DNA of 15,857 bases, from NCBI GenBank assembly GCA_030672805.1, contig DAOVFR010000025.1, positions 1 through 15,857 of the forward strand. The letters run 5' to 3'. The position numbers and the translations under genes were made by a program. This DNA comes from Candidatus Krumholzibacteriota bacterium. Lineage in GTDB: Bacteria > Krumholzibacteriota > Krumholzibacteriia > Krumholzibacteriales > Krumholzibacteriaceae. Under the pieces are notes generated by a model. That model did no database searches. It was not told where the DNA came from and worked only from the letters and a program-made list of their open reading frames with translations. Shown piece after piece: positions 14,798 to 15,857 of the stretch (positions are counted from its first letter, which is position 1; each line of letters opens with the position of its first letter).

Positions 14798-15843
14798 CGG
14801 GTACCGGCACAAACACCAGGGAACGCCTCTCAGAAAAGGCCGGGGCTGTCAGGGAGTTTGCCGGGAAAACGGAGCCCTCCGAGACCTTCGGCATCCTCTG
14901 CCCAACGTGCGGCGGCTCGCTCCGTATACATGAAGGGCAAAGAAGCGTGCGGTGCGAATACTGCGGATCGGCCCTCTACGTCACGCGTTCACACGGCACC
15001 CGCAGTTTCATGATGAAGCCGAAGATCACGGCCGGTAAGACCAGGATGGCGGCACTGAAATACCTCACCAAACAGACGGATGGGCACGTAAAGGCAAGAC
15101 ATGCCTCGATCGTCGACCTGGTGCTCATCAACGTGCCGTTCTGGAGAATGCACGGAAGGTTGATCGGATGGGTGTGCGGAGACCGGATCGAGCGGATCGA
15201 GATGGAGATTCCCGCACCGGGGCCGCGCGAGCAAACGGTGATCAAAACCTACCGGGAGGTCCGCCACCCTTATTCGAAGCTCGTATTCAAACATGTCGAC
15301 TGGAGCACACCGGCCTGTTCGCTGCCTCATCTCGGCATGCAGGGCATCTCGTTGAAAACCAGGTTCCTCGACTGGGAGATCTTCGATCACGGGCTCAAAT
15401 CGAATCACAACTTCGCACTGCCGATGAAAGCGGCCGACCGGGCGAAGCGTGACGCGTACACGTACCTCACACGGCTCGCCGCGCCGACCCATGCAACGGT
15501 GAGCGCGAAACGCTTCCACATGTTCGACAACCGCTTTTCGCTGTACTACTACCCGGTCTACTTTCTCCGGTACCGGCATAACGGAAGAATCTACACGATA
15601 ACGATCGACGGAAACAACGGTCACATTATCAGGGGCGACGTCCCGCAGCGAAAGAAAATCAATCCGAAGTCGATGTTCTTCGTCCCCGCCGCCGCGGCAT
15701 TCCTCGCGGGAACCTTTCTTCCGCTTGTATTCATCGCTGCGGGAATTGTCTATATCGTCGATCTCGTGAATACGGAGGGTTTCCTTCCGCCGCACCGCTG
15801 GCTGCTGGCCCGGCTGAACATCTGGTTTGGAGGTTCCGCGTAG
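14794..15843 (+). CDS. Zinc-ribbon membrane protein, SPFH operon partner (second paralogue)
   Basis: This 349-residue protein has an N-terminal zinc ribbon (Cys36, Cys39, Cys54, Cys57; CPTCGG...CEYCGSAL) after a short charged leader. A large soluble domain follows (about 70-290) with VPFWRMHG (114-121) and YYYPVYFLRYRHNGRIYTITIDG (251-273). The hydrophobic stretch near the end (about 293-325) looks like one or two membrane segments. It shares the CxxCGG / C-x-YCGSAL ribbon and subsequent layout with the preceding protein but is longer. The start codon overlaps the previous stop as ATGA, with GAAGGTGG about 10 nt upstream, supporting co-translation; an open frame extends upstream to 14707 within the previous gene. 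No enzyme motif is seen. An SPFH-complex anchor or adaptor is the most economical inference. Confidence 0.72.
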   Translation: MTGTGTNTRERLSEKAGAVREFAGKTEPSETFGILCPTCGGSLRIHEGQRSVRCEYCGSALYVTRSHGTRSFMMKPKITAGKTRMAALKYLTKQTDGHVKARHASIVDLVLINVPFWRMHGRLIGWVCGDRIERIEMEIPAPGPREQTVIKTYREVRHPYSKLVFKHVDWSTPACSLPHLGMQGISLKTRFLDWEIFDHGLKSNHNFALPMKAADRAKRDAYTYLTRLAAPTHATVSAKRFHMFDNRFSLYYYPVYFLRYRHNGRIYTITIDGNNGHIIRGDVPQRKKINPKSMFFVPAAAAFLAGTFLPLVFIAAGIVYIVDLVNTEGFLPPHRWLLARLNIWFGGSA

Positions 15844-15857
15844 ATGAGCGATGGTTT
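15844..15857 (+). CDS. Start of a fourth operon gene (cut by window end)
   Basis: Directly after the TAG stop at 15841-15843 an ATG at 15844 opens the frame M-S-D-G. GGAGG at 15829-15833 lies 10 nt upstream. Only 14 bases are visible, so nothing can be said of the product. It could also be a chance ATG, but the arrangement fits the tight spacing of this operon. Confidence 0.45.

Overview
The window looks like bacterial chromosome of moderately high GC, densely packed with short operons. Twin-arginine and lipoprotein signals, a sigma54-type promoter, a family S9 peptidase and an NtrB-like kinase suggest a Gram-negative-type bacterium. A deltaproteobacterial or FCB/candidate-phylum affiliation would fit, but no marker gene fixes the lineage. 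I see no rRNA, tRNA, CRISPR array, transposase or phage structural gene.

Layout. (1) 1-353 is a non-coding leader with a good sigma70 promoter. It drives a sugar/carbon cluster: an LsrF-type class I aldolase, a zinc alcohol/polyol dehydrogenase and an MFS transporter. (2) The MFS gene converges, 7 bp apart, on an OPT-family oligopeptide transporter. From a 180-bp divergent promoter region, the opposite strand carries an S9 prolyl-oligopeptidase, a Tat-exported iron-sulfur aldo/keto reductase and a lipoprotein. This reads as a peptide-scavenging and cell-envelope block. (3) A cytoplasmic PAS histidine kinase without an adjacent response regulator lies on the minus strand. Next to it is an unusual 500-bp gap with one candidate small basic/acidic protein. 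(4) A site-2 protease (M50) with two CBS domains is divergent from the last operon.

The last operon (12964 to beyond the window end) is the most interesting part. It encodes an SPFH/YdjI-type protein with three C-terminal zinc ribbons, then two tandem paralogous membrane proteins that each begin with a zinc ribbon. The genes overlap (11 bp, then ATGA), and a fourth gene appears to start 1 bp after the third. The SPFH gene is preceded by a near-canonical sigma54 -24/-12 element, with a 53-bp imperfect dyad about 110 bp upstream of the predicted start, where an enhancer-binding protein would sit. The architecture resembles the Bacillus YdjG/H/I membrane-stress module combined with the sigma54 logic of the Enterobacterial phage-shock (psp) operon. 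My inference is that this is a psp-like envelope-stress or membrane-microdomain system, possibly in a little-described form.

Starts were moved inward from the longest reading frame for the OPT, S9, AKR, SPFH and third zinc-ribbon genes, on the basis of ribosome binding sites, signal peptides or start-stop overlap.
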